Shown piece by piece: positions 16,639 to 25,502 of a stretch of 64,000 bases of DNA; the first letter of the stretch is position 1; every line of letters begins with the position of its first letter. Below the pieces are notes generated by a model, which was not told the origin of the DNA, searched no databases, and saw only the letters and a program-made list of their open reading frames with translations. The DNA is from Vibrio tasmaniensis (GTDB lineage: Bacteria > Pseudomonadota > Gammaproteobacteria > Enterobacterales > Vibrionaceae): positions 186,001 to 250,000 of the forward strand of contig NZ_AP025510.1 of NCBI RefSeq assembly GCF_024347635.1, read 5' to 3'. Position numbers and translations under genes: made by a program.

Positions 16639-17982
16639 CTATTGTAGACCAAGCTTCTTCTCAAGGTAGTGGATGTTTGCACCACCGTGTTGGAAGTTTT
16701 CGTCGTTCATTATCGCTAATTGCAGCTCAGTATTGACGTTGATACCTTCAACAATCATTTCTGCTAGTGCGTTCTTCATACGAGCGATAGCAACATCACG
16801 GTTCTCACCGTAAGTGATCAGCTTACCAATCATTGAATCGTAATGTGGTGGCACTGTGTAGCCCGTGTAGATGTGAGATTCCCAACGAACACCCATACCA
16901 CCTGGAGCATGGAAGCGCGTGATCTTACCTGGAGAAGGTAGGAAGCGAACGGGATCTTCAGCGTTGATACGACATTCGATTGAGTGGCCGCGCAGCTTAA
17001 TATCATCTTGTGTGAATGATAGAGGTTGACCAGCAGCAATACGAAGTTGCTCTTTCACTAGGTCGATACCCGTTACCATTTCAGTAATCGTGTGCTCAAC
17101 CTGGATACGAGTGTTCATTTCGATGAAGTAGAACTCACCGTTCTCGTATAGGAATTCAAATGTACCTGCGCCGCGGTAACCAATCTCAAGACATGCACGA
17201 GTACAACGGTCGCCGATGTATTTACGCATCTCTTCAGTGATACCTGGTGCTGGCGCTTCTTCCACAACTTTCTGGTGACGACGCTGCATTGAACAGTCAC
17301 GCTCACCTAGGTGGATAGCATTACCTTGGCCATCTGCAAGCACTTGTACTTCAATGTGACGTGGATTTTCTAGGAATTTTTCCATGTAAACCATGTCGTT
17401 ATTGAAACATGCTTTTGCTTCAGCACGCGTCATTGCGATAGCTTCTGTTAGTTCTTTTTCAGTACGAACAACACGCATACCACGACCGCCGCCGCCGCCA
17501 GATGCTTTGATGATTACAGGGAAGCCAATGCGCTTAGCGTGCGCTTTGTTTTTTACTTCATCATCATCAAGAGGGCCGTCAGAACCTGGTACACAAGGTA
17601 CGCCAGCTTTTTTCATTGACGTGATAGCTGACACTTTGTCACCCATCATGCGAATGGTTTCAGCTTTAGGGCCAACGAAGATAAAACCACTGCGCTCTAC
17701 CTGTTCTGCAAAGTCTGCATTTTCAGATAGGAAGCCGTAGCCTGGGTGGATAGCAACTGCACCCGTTACTTCAGCTGCGCTGATGATACGAGGGATGTTC
17801 AGGTAGCTATCGATACCGCGAGCTGGACCAATACAAATGGTTTCGTCAGCAAGAAGTACGTGCTTAAGATCGCGGTCAGCGGTTGAGTGAACTGCTACCG
17901 TTTTGATGCCAAGCTCTTTACATGCTCGCAGAATACGCAGTGCAATTTCACCACGGTTCGCGATTACTAATTTATCTAACAT
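16639..17982 (-). CDS. accC: Biotin carboxylase subunit of acetyl-CoA carboxylase
   Basis: A 447-residue ATP-grasp enzyme that carboxylates the biotin of AccB, the first committed step of fatty-acid synthesis. [19 protein letters not shown], the glycine-rich ATP loop [14 protein letters not shown], the [14 protein letters not shown] segment and [14 protein letters not shown] with the catalytic Arg are all present. It begins 15 bases after accB, as in the usual accBC operon. Confidence 0.98.
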   Translation of the reverse strand: MLDKLVIANRGEIALRILRACKELGIKTVAVHSTADRDLKHVLLADETICIGPARGIDSYLNIPRIISAAEVTGAVAIHPGYGFLSENADFAEQVERSGFIFVGPKAETIRMMGDKVSAITSMKKAGVPCVPGSDGPLDDDEVKNKAHAKRIGFPVIIKASGGGGGRGMRVVRTEKELTEAIAMTRAEAKACFNNDMVYMEKFLENPRHIEVQVLADGQGNAIHLGERDCSMQRRHQKVVEEAPAPGITEEMRKYIGDRCTRACLEIGYRGAGTFEFLYENGEFYFIEMNTRIQVEHTITEMVTGIDLVKEQLRIAAGQPLSFTQDDIKLRGHSIECRINAEDPVRFLPSPGKITRFHAPGGMGVRWESHIYTGYTVPPHYDSMIGKLITYGENRDVAIARMKNALAEMIVEGINVNTELQLAIMNDENFQHGGANIHYLEKKLGLQ

Positions 17983-17997
17983 AATGAGTGCTCTCTA

Positions 17998-18450
17998 TTA
18001 TTCGATAATTACTAGAGCTTGGTCGAATTCTACTGGTTGACCGTCTTCAACTAGGATAGCCGTTACAACACCAGATTTATCAGCTTCGATTTGGTTCATC
18101 ATTTTCATTGCTTCAACGATACATAGTGTTTCGCCAGCAGTTACAGATTGACCAACTTTAACGAACGGTTTTGCATCTGGGCTTGGAGCGCCGTAGAAAG
18201 TACCAACCATTGGAGAAAGAACTTGGTGACCAGCAGGAACCGCAGGAGCTGCCGCTTCTGCAGCTACAGGTGCCGCCGCAGGTGCTGCTGCCGCTACAGG
18301 AGCTGGAGCTGCTGCATATTGAATAGGTGCTGCAGATACAGGGCTGTTACGACTGATTCGTACTGACTCTTCACCTTCAGAGATCTCTAGCTCAGAAATG
18401 CCAGACTCTTCAACCAATTCGATTAGCTTCTTGATTTTGCGAATATCCAT
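17998..18450 (-). CDS. accB: Biotin carboxyl carrier protein
   Basis: 150 residues: an N-terminal helical segment ([20 protein letters not shown]), a long Ala/Pro-rich linker (about 37-75) and a C-terminal biotinyl domain with the biotinylated Lys in [11 protein letters not shown]. It is co-transcribed with accC. AroQ lies 73 bp upstream on the same strand, so aroQ-accB-accC may form one transcript. Confidence 0.97.
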   Translation of the reverse strand: MDIRKIKKLIELVEESGISELEISEGEESVRISRNSPVSAAPIQYAAAPAPVAAAAPAAAPVAAEAAAPAVPAGHQVLSPMVGTFYGAPSPDAKPFVKVGQSVTAGETLCIVEAMKMMNQIEADKSGVVTAILVEDGQPVEFDQALVIIE

Positions 18451-18523
18451 TGTTTCTTTCTCTTTATCTGTTGATTGAACTTACTCTTTGACTGAGTAGG
18501 TTAGTAATAGTTCGTTGTTTTAT

Positions 18524-18973
18524 TTACTTTGCGTTGAGCTTGTTGAGCGCTGCTGTCAAAGCAAATTGATAACCTTGTGCACCTAAGCCACAAATCACAC
18601 CTTCTGCTTTATCAGACAGGTAAGAGTGGTGACGGAATGGTTCACGTGCGTGAACATTCGATAGGTGAACCTCAATAAATGGGATAGCAACACCAAGTAG
18701 TGCATCACGCAACGCCACACTGGTATGTGTAAAGGCCGCTGGGTTGATAATAATGAAATCAACATTTTGATAAGCACTATGGATAGCTTCAATCAGCTCA
18801 TACTCACGATTTGACTGTAAGTGAGATAGCTCAACATCGTGTGTTTTCGCTTGCTCGGTCAATGAGCTAATAATCTGGTCAAGTGTTTGAGAACCGTAGT
18901 GTGCAGGTTCTCTAAGGCCTAACAGATTAAGGTTTGGTCCATTTAAAACTAGAATGCGAAACTTTGTAGACAT
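18524..18973 (-). CDS. aroQ: Type II 3-dehydroquinate dehydratase
   Basis: A 149-residue dodecameric-type shikimate pathway enzyme. It contains [20 protein letters not shown] (catalytic Tyr and flexible loop Arg), QSNREYELI, the NPAAFTHTS substrate loop and [17 protein letters not shown] with the catalytic His. I start at ATG 18973; the open frame to 19021 adds 16 residues absent from the family. The E. coli chromosome uses the unrelated type I enzyme, whereas vibrios use this one before accBC. Confidence 0.95.
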   Translation of the reverse strand: MSTKFRILVLNGPNLNLLGLREPAHYGSQTLDQIISSLTEQAKTHDVELSHLQSNREYELIEAIHSAYQNVDFIIINPAAFTHTSVALRDALLGVAIPFIEVHLSNVHAREPFRHHSYLSDKAEGVICGLGAQGYQFALTAALNKLNAK

Positions 18974-19222
18974 TGTGGGGCTATCTTCCTTTATCGTGTT
19001 TACGAACGTGAATGTTGCCATTTTATTGAAAATTTGGGGATAATTTCCAGTAAGAAAAACCCAAATTTAAAAATTAGAACCAGATTATAGCTAATTCAGC
19101 GCAAATCGCAGCAATTTACTGGTCTAATCTCCTATTGGGAGAGTGTGAGATTGTTACCAACTTAACAAAAAAGCGCCTTAGCCTTAATTTTGTCGAGGAT
19201 ATTTGAGATCAAGATCAGCCAT

Positions 19223-19251
19223 AAAAAAACCGCCACATAGGTGACGGTTTA
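19223..19251 (-). terminator. Terminator after acs
   Basis: AAACCG-CAC/GTG-CGGTTT stem with one mismatch around a short loop and an A run on the plus strand (T run for acs), about 45 bases after the acs stop. Confidence 0.75.
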
Positions 19252-19296
19252 GAAAGAAGCTGTTTTAAACAGTAATTACGTAATGTGACGGGTTGC

Positions 19297-21246
19297 TTAT
19301 GCCAGTTCCGCTTTCTCTGCTATTAGTTTATCAACCACACTTGGGTCGGCTAGTGTCGATGTATCACCTAGGTTACCCGTATCGCCAGTTGCGATCTTAC
19401 GCAGGATACGACGCATGATTTTACCCGAACGTGTTTTTGGTAGTGAGTCGGTCCAGTGCAGTACATCTGGTGTTGCGATTGGGCCTATCTCTTTGCGTAC
19501 CCAGTCTTTCACTTCTTTATGAAGCTCTGCGGTCGGGAATTCACCATCATTCAACGTGATGTAAGCGTAAATCGCTTGGCCTTTAATATCATGAGGGATA
19601 CCGACAATCGCAGCCTCTGCAATCTTATCGAATGCGACTAGAGCCGATTCAATTTCAGCGGTACCCATACGGTGACCTGATACGTTCAGAACGTCATCAA
19701 CACGACCAGTAATCCAGTAGTAACCGTCTTCATCACGACGAGCACCATCACTGGTGAAGTACATGCCTTTAAAGGTTGAGAAGTAAGTCTGTTCAAAACG
19801 GTCATGATCGCCATGTACGGTACGCATTTGGCCTGGCCAAGAGTCAAGAATCACAAGGTTGCCGTCTGTTGCGCCCTCAATGATGTTACCCATGTTGTCA
19901 ACCAGCGCCGGTTGAACACCGAAGAATGGACGCGTCGCTGACCCTGGTTTTAGGTCTGTTGCGCCTGGTAGCGGTGCAATCAAGATGCCGCCCGTTTCTG
20001 TTTGCCACCACGTATCGACAATTGGAGACTGCTCATTACCGATTGTTTTGTAGTACCACTCCCATGCTTCAGGGTTGATAGGTTCACCCACTGAGCCCAT
20101 GATTCTTAGGCTGTCACGAGAAGTACCCTCAACCGCTTCATTGCCTTTCGCCATTAATGCACGAATCGCAGTTGGAGCCGTATAAAGAATGTTAACTTGG
20201 TGCTTATCGACCACTTCACTCATGCGGCTTGTGTTCGGGTAGTTCGGCACACCTTCAAACAGAATGGTTTTTGCACCATTGGCAAGCGGCCCGTAAACAA
20301 GGTATGTGTGACCGGTAATCCAACCCACATCGGCTGTACACCAGAAAGTTTCGCCTTCTTGGTAATCGAATACGTATTTGAATGTCATCGCTGCATAAAC
20401 AAGGTAGCCACCTGTGGTGTGCATTACACCTTTAGGTTTACCGGTTGAGCCTGACGTATAAAGGATGAAGAGTGGATCTTCGGCATTCATCTCTTCTGGT
20501 GGGCAATCTGCAGATACATTGGCAATAGCATCGTGCCACCACACATCGCGGTGTTCGTGCCATGCAACATCACCGCCAGTGCGTTTGAATACAACAACCT
20601 TCTCGATGTTTTTCACTTCAGGGTTAGTCAGTGCTTCGTCGACATTCTTCTTCAGTGGAACAGCACGGCCGCCACGCACGCCTTCATCGGCAGTGATAAC
20701 GACTTTAGAGTTTGAATCGATAATACGACCAGACAGTGCTTCTGGTGAGAAACCGCCAAATACCACGGTGTGAACCGCACCGATACGGGTACATGCCAGC
20801 ATCGCAACTGCAGCTTCTGGAACCATTGGCATGTATAAACAAACCACATCACCTTTACGTACGCCTTGCTCCTTCAGAGCATTTGAAAACAGGCACACTT
20901 CTTTGTGTAGTTCGTTAAAGGTTAGGGTTTTATCATCAGCAGGGTCATCGCCTTCCCAGATGATAGCGACTTCATCACCGCGTTCAGCGAGGTGACGGTC
21001 GATACAGTTAGCCGATACGTTAAGCGTGCCATCTTCAAACCAGCGAATATCAATGTGGCCAGGGTCGAAAGAAGTATTTTTTACTTGTGTGAAAGGCTTG
21101 ATCCAATCAACGATTTTTCCGTGTTCACCCCAAAAGCCTTCAGGGTCAGAAACAGATTGCTGGTACATGGCTAGGTAAGTGTCATTATCCGCGTGTGTGG
21201 TTGATTTAATATTTTCTTTTACCGGATAAACGTGGGCTTCACTCAT
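19297..21246 (-). CDS. acs: Acetyl-CoA synthetase
   Basis: A 649-residue AMP-forming enzyme that activates acetate through acetyl-AMP for scavenging during the acetate switch. Visible are the P-loop-like [11 protein letters not shown] motif, [11 protein letters not shown], the hinge region [18 protein letters not shown] and the C-terminal acetylatable Lys in [20 protein letters not shown] gives a usable SD before ATG 21246. It stands in a cluster with crbS, crbR and a sodium:solute symporter, matching CrbRS control of acs known in Vibrio cholerae. A shared motif lies about 125 bp upstream. Confidence 0.97.
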   Translation of the reverse strand: MSEAHVYPVKENIKSTTHADNDTYLAMYQQSVSDPEGFWGEHGKIVDWIKPFTQVKNTSFDPGHIDIRWFEDGTLNVSANCIDRHLAERGDEVAIIWEGDDPADDKTLTFNELHKEVCLFSNALKEQGVRKGDVVCLYMPMVPEAAVAMLACTRIGAVHTVVFGGFSPEALSGRIIDSNSKVVITADEGVRGGRAVPLKKNVDEALTNPEVKNIEKVVVFKRTGGDVAWHEHRDVWWHDAIANVSADCPPEEMNAEDPLFILYTSGSTGKPKGVMHTTGGYLVYAAMTFKYVFDYQEGETFWCTADVGWITGHTYLVYGPLANGAKTILFEGVPNYPNTSRMSEVVDKHQVNILYTAPTAIRALMAKGNEAVEGTSRDSLRIMGSVGEPINPEAWEWYYKTIGNEQSPIVDTWWQTETGGILIAPLPGATDLKPGSATRPFFGVQPALVDNMGNIIEGATDGNLVILDSWPGQMRTVHGDHDRFEQTYFSTFKGMYFTSDGARRDEDGYYWITGRVDDVLNVSGHRMGTAEIESALVAFDKIAEAAIVGIPHDIKGQAIYAYITLNDGEFPTAELHKEVKDWVRKEIGPIATPDVLHWTDSLPKTRSGKIMRRILRKIATGDTGNLGDTSTLADPSVVDKLIAEKAELA

Positions 21247-21367
21247 TGCATCTCTCCTTGTGCCTACATTCCTAATGAACTGGCAACTTCCTTTGTGTTC
21301 AATTTCTAGGTCTATTACAGAACCGTCTTTGTGTTATCACTCTCGGCTAGGACGGCGATTTCCACAA

Positions 21368-21380
21368 TTAGACTTTAGGA
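21368..21380 (-). promoter_or_regulatory. Candidate CrbR-type site upstream of acs
   Basis: Contains GACTTTAG (CTAAAGTC in gene sense) at 21371-21378, about 125 bp before acs. The same core in the same orientation precedes the cNMP/CBS gene and the DUF4212-symporter operon. CrbR binding is inferred from shared context only. Confidence 0.35.
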
Positions 21381-21464
21381 TGAGACGTTGCTTTTCACTT
21401 AAAAAATAGCGAGTTAAGTTCATTTTTGAGATGTTGCTCTCTATGTGAAGCGCCAGTGGTTGAA

Positions 21465-22097
21465 TTAAGAATAAGAAGAGTTGAAACGGGGCAGATCACC
21501 ATGTTTCAGGCGAACAAAGATCAGGGCTGCGGAGATAGCGTCTTGTAATGCATCATGTTTATTGACGGGGATAGGTAAATCGAGCTGGCGACAGATGGCG
21601 TCCATACTGAGATCAAAATAGGCATTGGGCAGCTGCCTTTCGAGCTTGTCTTGATAAAGTTGGCTTACTTCGACTAATCGGTTAGGCAGTGGAAATCCAA
21701 GCTGTTTTAAACAGGCGCGATCGAGGATTTTTTTATCATAGCGGATGTGATAGCCGACTAAAGGACGATTTCCAATGAAGTTCAGTAGCTCGATTAAAGC
21801 CTGTTTTTCTTCGATGCCGTGCTTTAGATCTTGATGGCGAATACGGTGGATTTTTATTGAATTGCAATCGAGCGATTGAGGGGCGCGCAATCGGACTTCA
21901 AAAGGTTGGCTGGTAATGATTCGGTTGCCGATGATCTTGGTTGCGGCAATGGTGACTAATTCTGCCTGATTGGGGTCGAGGCTGGTGGTTTCACAATCGA
22001 GAGATACGTATTCGTGATTAGCAGGCGCAGTAAACAGAGGCTGATAAGTAGAGCCTTTGAGTTTATGATGCCAGTAATAACGAACCAATCTATTCAT
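21465..22097 (-). CDS. DnaQ-like 3'-5' exonuclease domain protein
   Basis: A 210-residue DEDD-family nuclease. SLDCETTSLDP carries the first Asp-Glu pair, VGYHIRYDKKILDR the second Asp, and NKHDALQDAISAALIF a DEDDh-type His-Asp motif. It begins 11 bp after the stop of the cNMP/CBS/nucleotidyltransferase gene and is probably co-expressed with it. This pair next to acs recurs in related genomes, to my knowledge. The substrate is unknown: it could be a proofreading-type or RNA-trimming exonuclease. Confidence 0.85.
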   Translation of the reverse strand: MNRLVRYYWHHKLKGSTYQPLFTAPANHEYVSLDCETTSLDPNQAELVTIAATKIIGNRIITSQPFEVRLRAPQSLDCNSIKIHRIRHQDLKHGIEEKQALIELLNFIGNRPLVGYHIRYDKKILDRACLKQLGFPLPNRLVEVSQLYQDKLERQLPNAYFDLSMDAICRQLDLPIPVNKHDALQDAISAALIFVRLKHGDLPRFNSSYS

Positions 22098-22108
22098 CGT
22101 TCAATCGC

Positions 22109-23938
22109 CTAATCCCGTATCTGATAGTGGTAGCCAAGCCATTGCTTGAATTTTTTGACCACATGCAAGCTATGGCGAAGTAAGTCTCTGTCTGCTCGCT
22201 CCATCAATTTGACGTTAATCTTGTTGCTACTGTGCTGCTGAGAAAGTCTTTGGGCTAAGCGCCACTTAAAGAACTGTTTGAGTGCTTCACTAAGGTTATC
22301 GGCGGTACTTTGCTCAAGCACTTTCTTACAGACCAACTGTTCAATGCGTTCGAAGGTGTTGTTTACCGTGACACCATGCTCAAGACAGAGTGCCCTCACA
22401 CCATGCACGATAGGGAAAATACCGCCTTGTTTGATATCGAGCCCTGACTTGGATTGTTTAACATTGCCAAACAAGGTGAGGGGTACTGAGAAGTTCAGAG
22501 CCGGTCGGCAGAATTCAGTCAGAATCAATTCTTGTCCGAGCATCAAATCACTTAGGTGCTGCTTTACGGGTTTTAATAACTCTCTATTACCCGCAACGGC
22601 GTGTGCATCCGCCATGATCGCGATATCCATCACGGTATCTGGCGTGGCTTTTTTTACCCAACGGGTGAGGGTTTGTTTCCACTCTTGTTCTGAATGCACC
22701 CATTTGGGGTTGTTGACCATCACGTTGCCCGGGCATAGTGGATAGCCCAATTGCTGCAATGTGTGAGTGAGGTCGTTCATGGCACTCTGGCATTGGTGCC
22801 ACTCCAAGCCATCTTGAATTATTAGCGCGTTGTCTTGATCGGTTTTGAGGATTTGTTCTCCACGGCCTTCGGAGCCCAACACGATGAGGCAGCAATGATT
22901 ATGCAGTGCGGGTGGGATAACCAACTCAAACGCTTTCTCTATTATCTGTTCATTAACGGCTGAAATTAGCTCCATGATGAAGCGCGTGCGAATGCCGTTA
23001 CTGAGTAGGCTTTCGACCAGTTGACGTTGTTTGTTGGAGGCTAATGCGAGCTCTTCAATGCTGGTGGATCGCGCAATACGCAAAGTGAGCACGTGAGAGT
23101 GAGTGGAGAATGCACTGAGGATTTGTGTCATATCCACCATGCCGACAGCATCTAGACCGTCACAAACCATCAACCTTTTTACCCGGTTTCTGGTCATGGT
23201 AATCATGGCATTAAATAAGAAATCCCCTTGGTTTACGTGCATCACTGGAAATGTTGCAATCTCGCCAACGGGCGCGTCCTGTGGGAAGTTATCGAGCATT
23301 ACAGCGTGCAATAAATTGGTTCGTGTGACGATCCCATACGGTAAGGAGCCTGAACCAAAATCTTTTATGCCTTTGTCGTCTAAATGCACCAGCGCCGAGT
23401 CTAAGCCTTGCTCTTTTAGGATTTGAGTGACTTGGTTGATGGGTTGCCCTGGCTCAAGAATCAGTGGTGGGTGATAAATAGAGTCATCCACTTTGGTCAA
23501 TATAAACTCGGCAAGGTTTTGTTGCTGCTGAGCGGCCTCAATCAGAGCTTTCCGTGTCGACAGGTTACTATCAAAGTAGGCGGCAAATTGACCATTGGCG
23601 TGATAAAGATCGAGAAAAACATCGGTAGGCAGTAGGTAGCTTAAGGTGTCTTCGAGTGCGATATATTGATGTTTGGTGTGAGGTTCAAACTGGCTGCGCA
23701 CATCAAAAATATCGTCATTGGCGTAATGTGCGTAAATCTCACCATCACTGCTCGCGCGCTCTTCAACGGCTCCTTTGATCAGGATGTGCAGGTGTCTGCT
23801 CGGCCTATCTGCTTCCAGTATCACTTCTTGAGAGCGGTAATACACCACGTCTAATGAAGAGCGAAGCTTCAATTGTTCCGTATCGGACAGGCTATCGAAG
23901 GGTGGGTGCTGCATATTAAATTTTTCAGGCATAAGCAT
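22109..23938 (-). CDS. cNMP-binding / CBS pair / DUF294 nucleotidyltransferase-like protein
   Basis: About 609 residues. In order: a cyclic-nucleotide-binding-like beta-roll (about 20-135), a CBS pair (about 150-280), a DUF294 nucleotidyltransferase-like domain with the GSEGRGEQILKTDQDNALI signature (about 357-375, with the paired Asp residues of the pol-beta fold), and a C-terminal DUF294 helical domain. It looks like a cytoplasmic signalling protein that binds an adenine nucleotide and may transfer a nucleotidyl group, by analogy with GlnD-like domains. The start is uncertain: GTG 23941, ATG 23938 or ATG 23932, none with a clear SD. Confidence 0.85.
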   Translation of the reverse strand: MLMPEKFNMQHPPFDSLSDTEQLKLRSSLDVVYYRSQEVILEADRPSRHLHILIKGAVEERASSDGEIYAHYANDDIFDVRSQFEPHTKHQYIALEDTLSYLLPTDVFLDLYHANGQFAAYFDSNLSTRKALIEAAQQQQNLAEFILTKVDDSIYHPPLILEPGQPINQVTQILKEQGLDSALVHLDDKGIKDFGSGSLPYGIVTRTNLLHAVMLDNFPQDAPVGEIATFPVMHVNQGDFLFNAMITMTRNRVKRLMVCDGLDAVGMVDMTQILSAFSTHSHVLTLRIARSTSIEELALASNKQRQLVESLLSNGIRTRFIMELISAVNEQIIEKAFELVIPPALHNHCCLIVLGSEGRGEQILKTDQDNALIIQDGLEWHQCQSAMNDLTHTLQQLGYPLCPGNVMVNNPKWVHSEQEWKQTLTRWVKKATPDTVMDIAIMADAHAVAGNRELLKPVKQHLSDLMLGQELILTEFCRPALNFSVPLTLFGNVKQSKSGLDIKQGGIFPIVHGVRALCLEHGVTVNNTFERIEQLVCKKVLEQSTADNLSEALKQFFKWRLAQRLSQQHSSNKINVKLMERADRDLLRHSLHVVKKFKQWLGYHYQIRD

Positions 23939-23990
23939 CACAAGAAGTGGGATTCTTTAATCAGTCTGACAAAATACCAGCGAAGCTCCA

Positions 23991-24010
23991 GACGACTTTA
24001 GTCTAAATGC
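23991..24010 (-). promoter_or_regulatory. Candidate CrbR-type site upstream of the cNMP/CBS gene
   Basis: GACTTTAGTCTAAATGC at 23994-24010 matches AACTTTAGTCTGGATGG upstream of the symporter operon at 13 of 17 positions. It lies about 55 bp before the gene. Confidence 0.35.
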
Positions 24011-24043
24011 AGACTAGATATCGATGAACGTGATATAGCTTGG

Positions 24044-24075
24044 TGATAAGTGATAAGTGATAAGTGATAAGTGAT
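24044..24075. repeat. Heptanucleotide tandem repeat TGATAAG x4
   Basis: Four perfect copies of TGATAAG followed by TGAT in the gap between the divergent cNMP/CBS and hcaT-like genes. Confidence 0.9.
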
Positions 24076-24188
24076 TTCTAGGCTAATTGAATATAGGAAT
24101 GCTATCCCAGTAATAATTCCCTTTTTCATCCTACTCTAGATAGGCATAATTGGAGCCGCCTTTTTCCGCACACTTTCATAGGTTATTT

Positions 24189-25385
24189 ATGTTTAGCCCC
24201 TCTCCTTACGGATGGATATCTCAGTATTTTCTTGGTTTCTTTTTTGCGTATGGTGTGTACTTGCCATTTTGGGCGTTGTGGTTTGAAGACCAAGGCGTTT
24301 CTGCAGGAGACATCGGTGTATTGATTGGTATTGGTTTTGCGACTCGCTGTGTTGCCAACCTTGTGATTACGCCGCGCATCCATAACGTAGAGAATCTTTT
24401 GCCCGCTCTGCGCTGGTTGAGCTTCGCCTCATTGTTATTTGTTGGTTTCCACTTCTTCACTGGAGGCAGTTTTCTATTGATGCTGTTGGCAACAGTACTG
24501 TTTAACCTGTGTTGTGGGCCGGTTATCCCTCTTTCTGACGCAATGGCTAACCATTACAGTCGTCTTAAGATGCTTGACTATGGACGCACTCGTTTATGGG
24601 GTTCGATTGCTTTTATTGCGGGTTCAACCGTGGTGGGTTATTTAGTCGCACAGTTCGGCACTGATATGATTTTGTATACAGCGCTTGTTGGTGTGCTGTT
24701 GTCGTTAGTGTTGGCGATGAGAAACCCTAACGTGATGCCAGTAACGCAATCTGAGAAACAAGCAGTGCGACCAAAATTAGGTGAGTTACTGCGTGAGTCG
24801 TCTGTGGTTAAATTTTTGGCCTTGATGGCGTTGCTGCAAGGTAGCCATGCGGCTTACTACAGTTTTAGTGCGATTTACTGGAAAGAAGCCGGTCACTCAG
24901 AAGCGATTATTGGTTATTTATGGAGCCTAGGTGTTGTTGCTGAGGTGGCTGTGTTTGCTCTCAGTAAGCGCTTATTCTCTGGCTGGTCAATGCGTACTCT
25001 GTTCGTGGTAGCTGCAATCGGTGTGATGGCTCGCTGGGGTATTACCGCGTCAACAACGGCGATTTTCGCCTTAGTTATGGTGCAAATGCTGCATGGTGTG
25101 ACGTTTGCTATGGCACACATCGCAGCCATTCAATACATTCAATCAGAAGAACAGAATAAAATGGTCGCGCTGCAAGCTCTGTATAATGCGATCCCATTGG
25201 GAGCTGTTATCGCACTAATGACGACCTTAAGTGGTTGGGGCTATGAGCTTTGGGGGGCAAACATCTTCTGGGGTATGGCCGCGATGGGGGCTCTTGCTCT
25301 GTTCATTAAGTTGGACGAGAGAAGTTCAGTGGTTGAGATTAATCAATCAGGTTCGGAACAATTAGAATCTAACAGCAAATGCTGA
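24189..25385 (+). CDS. hcaT: MFS transporter, HcaT (3-phenylpropionate carrier) family
   Basis: A 398-residue inner-membrane carrier with about 12 hydrophobic segments. It shares many blocks with E. coli HcaT, for instance YGVYLPFWALW near the start, DYGRTRLWGSIAF, LLQGSHAAYYSFSAIYW and GYLWSLGVVAEV. I start at ATG 24189; the frame is open back to 24150 with non-family residues. E. coli HcaT is assigned 3-phenylpropionate uptake. No aromatic catabolic genes are nearby, so the real substrate is uncertain. Confidence 0.88.
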   Translation: MFSPSPYGWISQYFLGFFFAYGVYLPFWALWFEDQGVSAGDIGVLIGIGFATRCVANLVITPRIHNVENLLPALRWLSFASLLFVGFHFFTGGSFLLMLLATVLFNLCCGPVIPLSDAMANHYSRLKMLDYGRTRLWGSIAFIAGSTVVGYLVAQFGTDMILYTALVGVLLSLVLAMRNPNVMPVTQSEKQAVRPKLGELLRESSVVKFLALMALLQGSHAAYYSFSAIYWKEAGHSEAIIGYLWSLGVVAEVAVFALSKRLFSGWSMRTLFVVAAIGVMARWGITASTTAIFALVMVQMLHGVTFAMAHIAAIQYIQSEEQNKMVALQALYNAIPLGAVIALMTTLSGWGYELWGANIFWGMAAMGALALFIKLDERSSVVEINQSGSEQLESNSKC

Positions 25386-25452
25386 TAATTAGAGTCTGAA
25401 GCACAGAATTTAAGCGATTCGATTGAGTTAATGACCCATCCTTAGTTAAATG

Positions 25453-25481
25453 AAACCTCTCCCTTATGGAGAGGTTTTTTT
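25453..25481 (+). terminator. Terminator between hcaT and crbS
   Basis: Perfect 10-bp arms AAACCTCTCC and GGAGAGGTTT, 5-base loop, T run to 25481. It ends 21 bases before the chosen crbS start, so it lies within the crbS leader if crbS transcription begins upstream. Confidence 0.88.
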
Positions 25482-25502
25482 ATGGATGAAAAAGGGTTTT
25501 TA

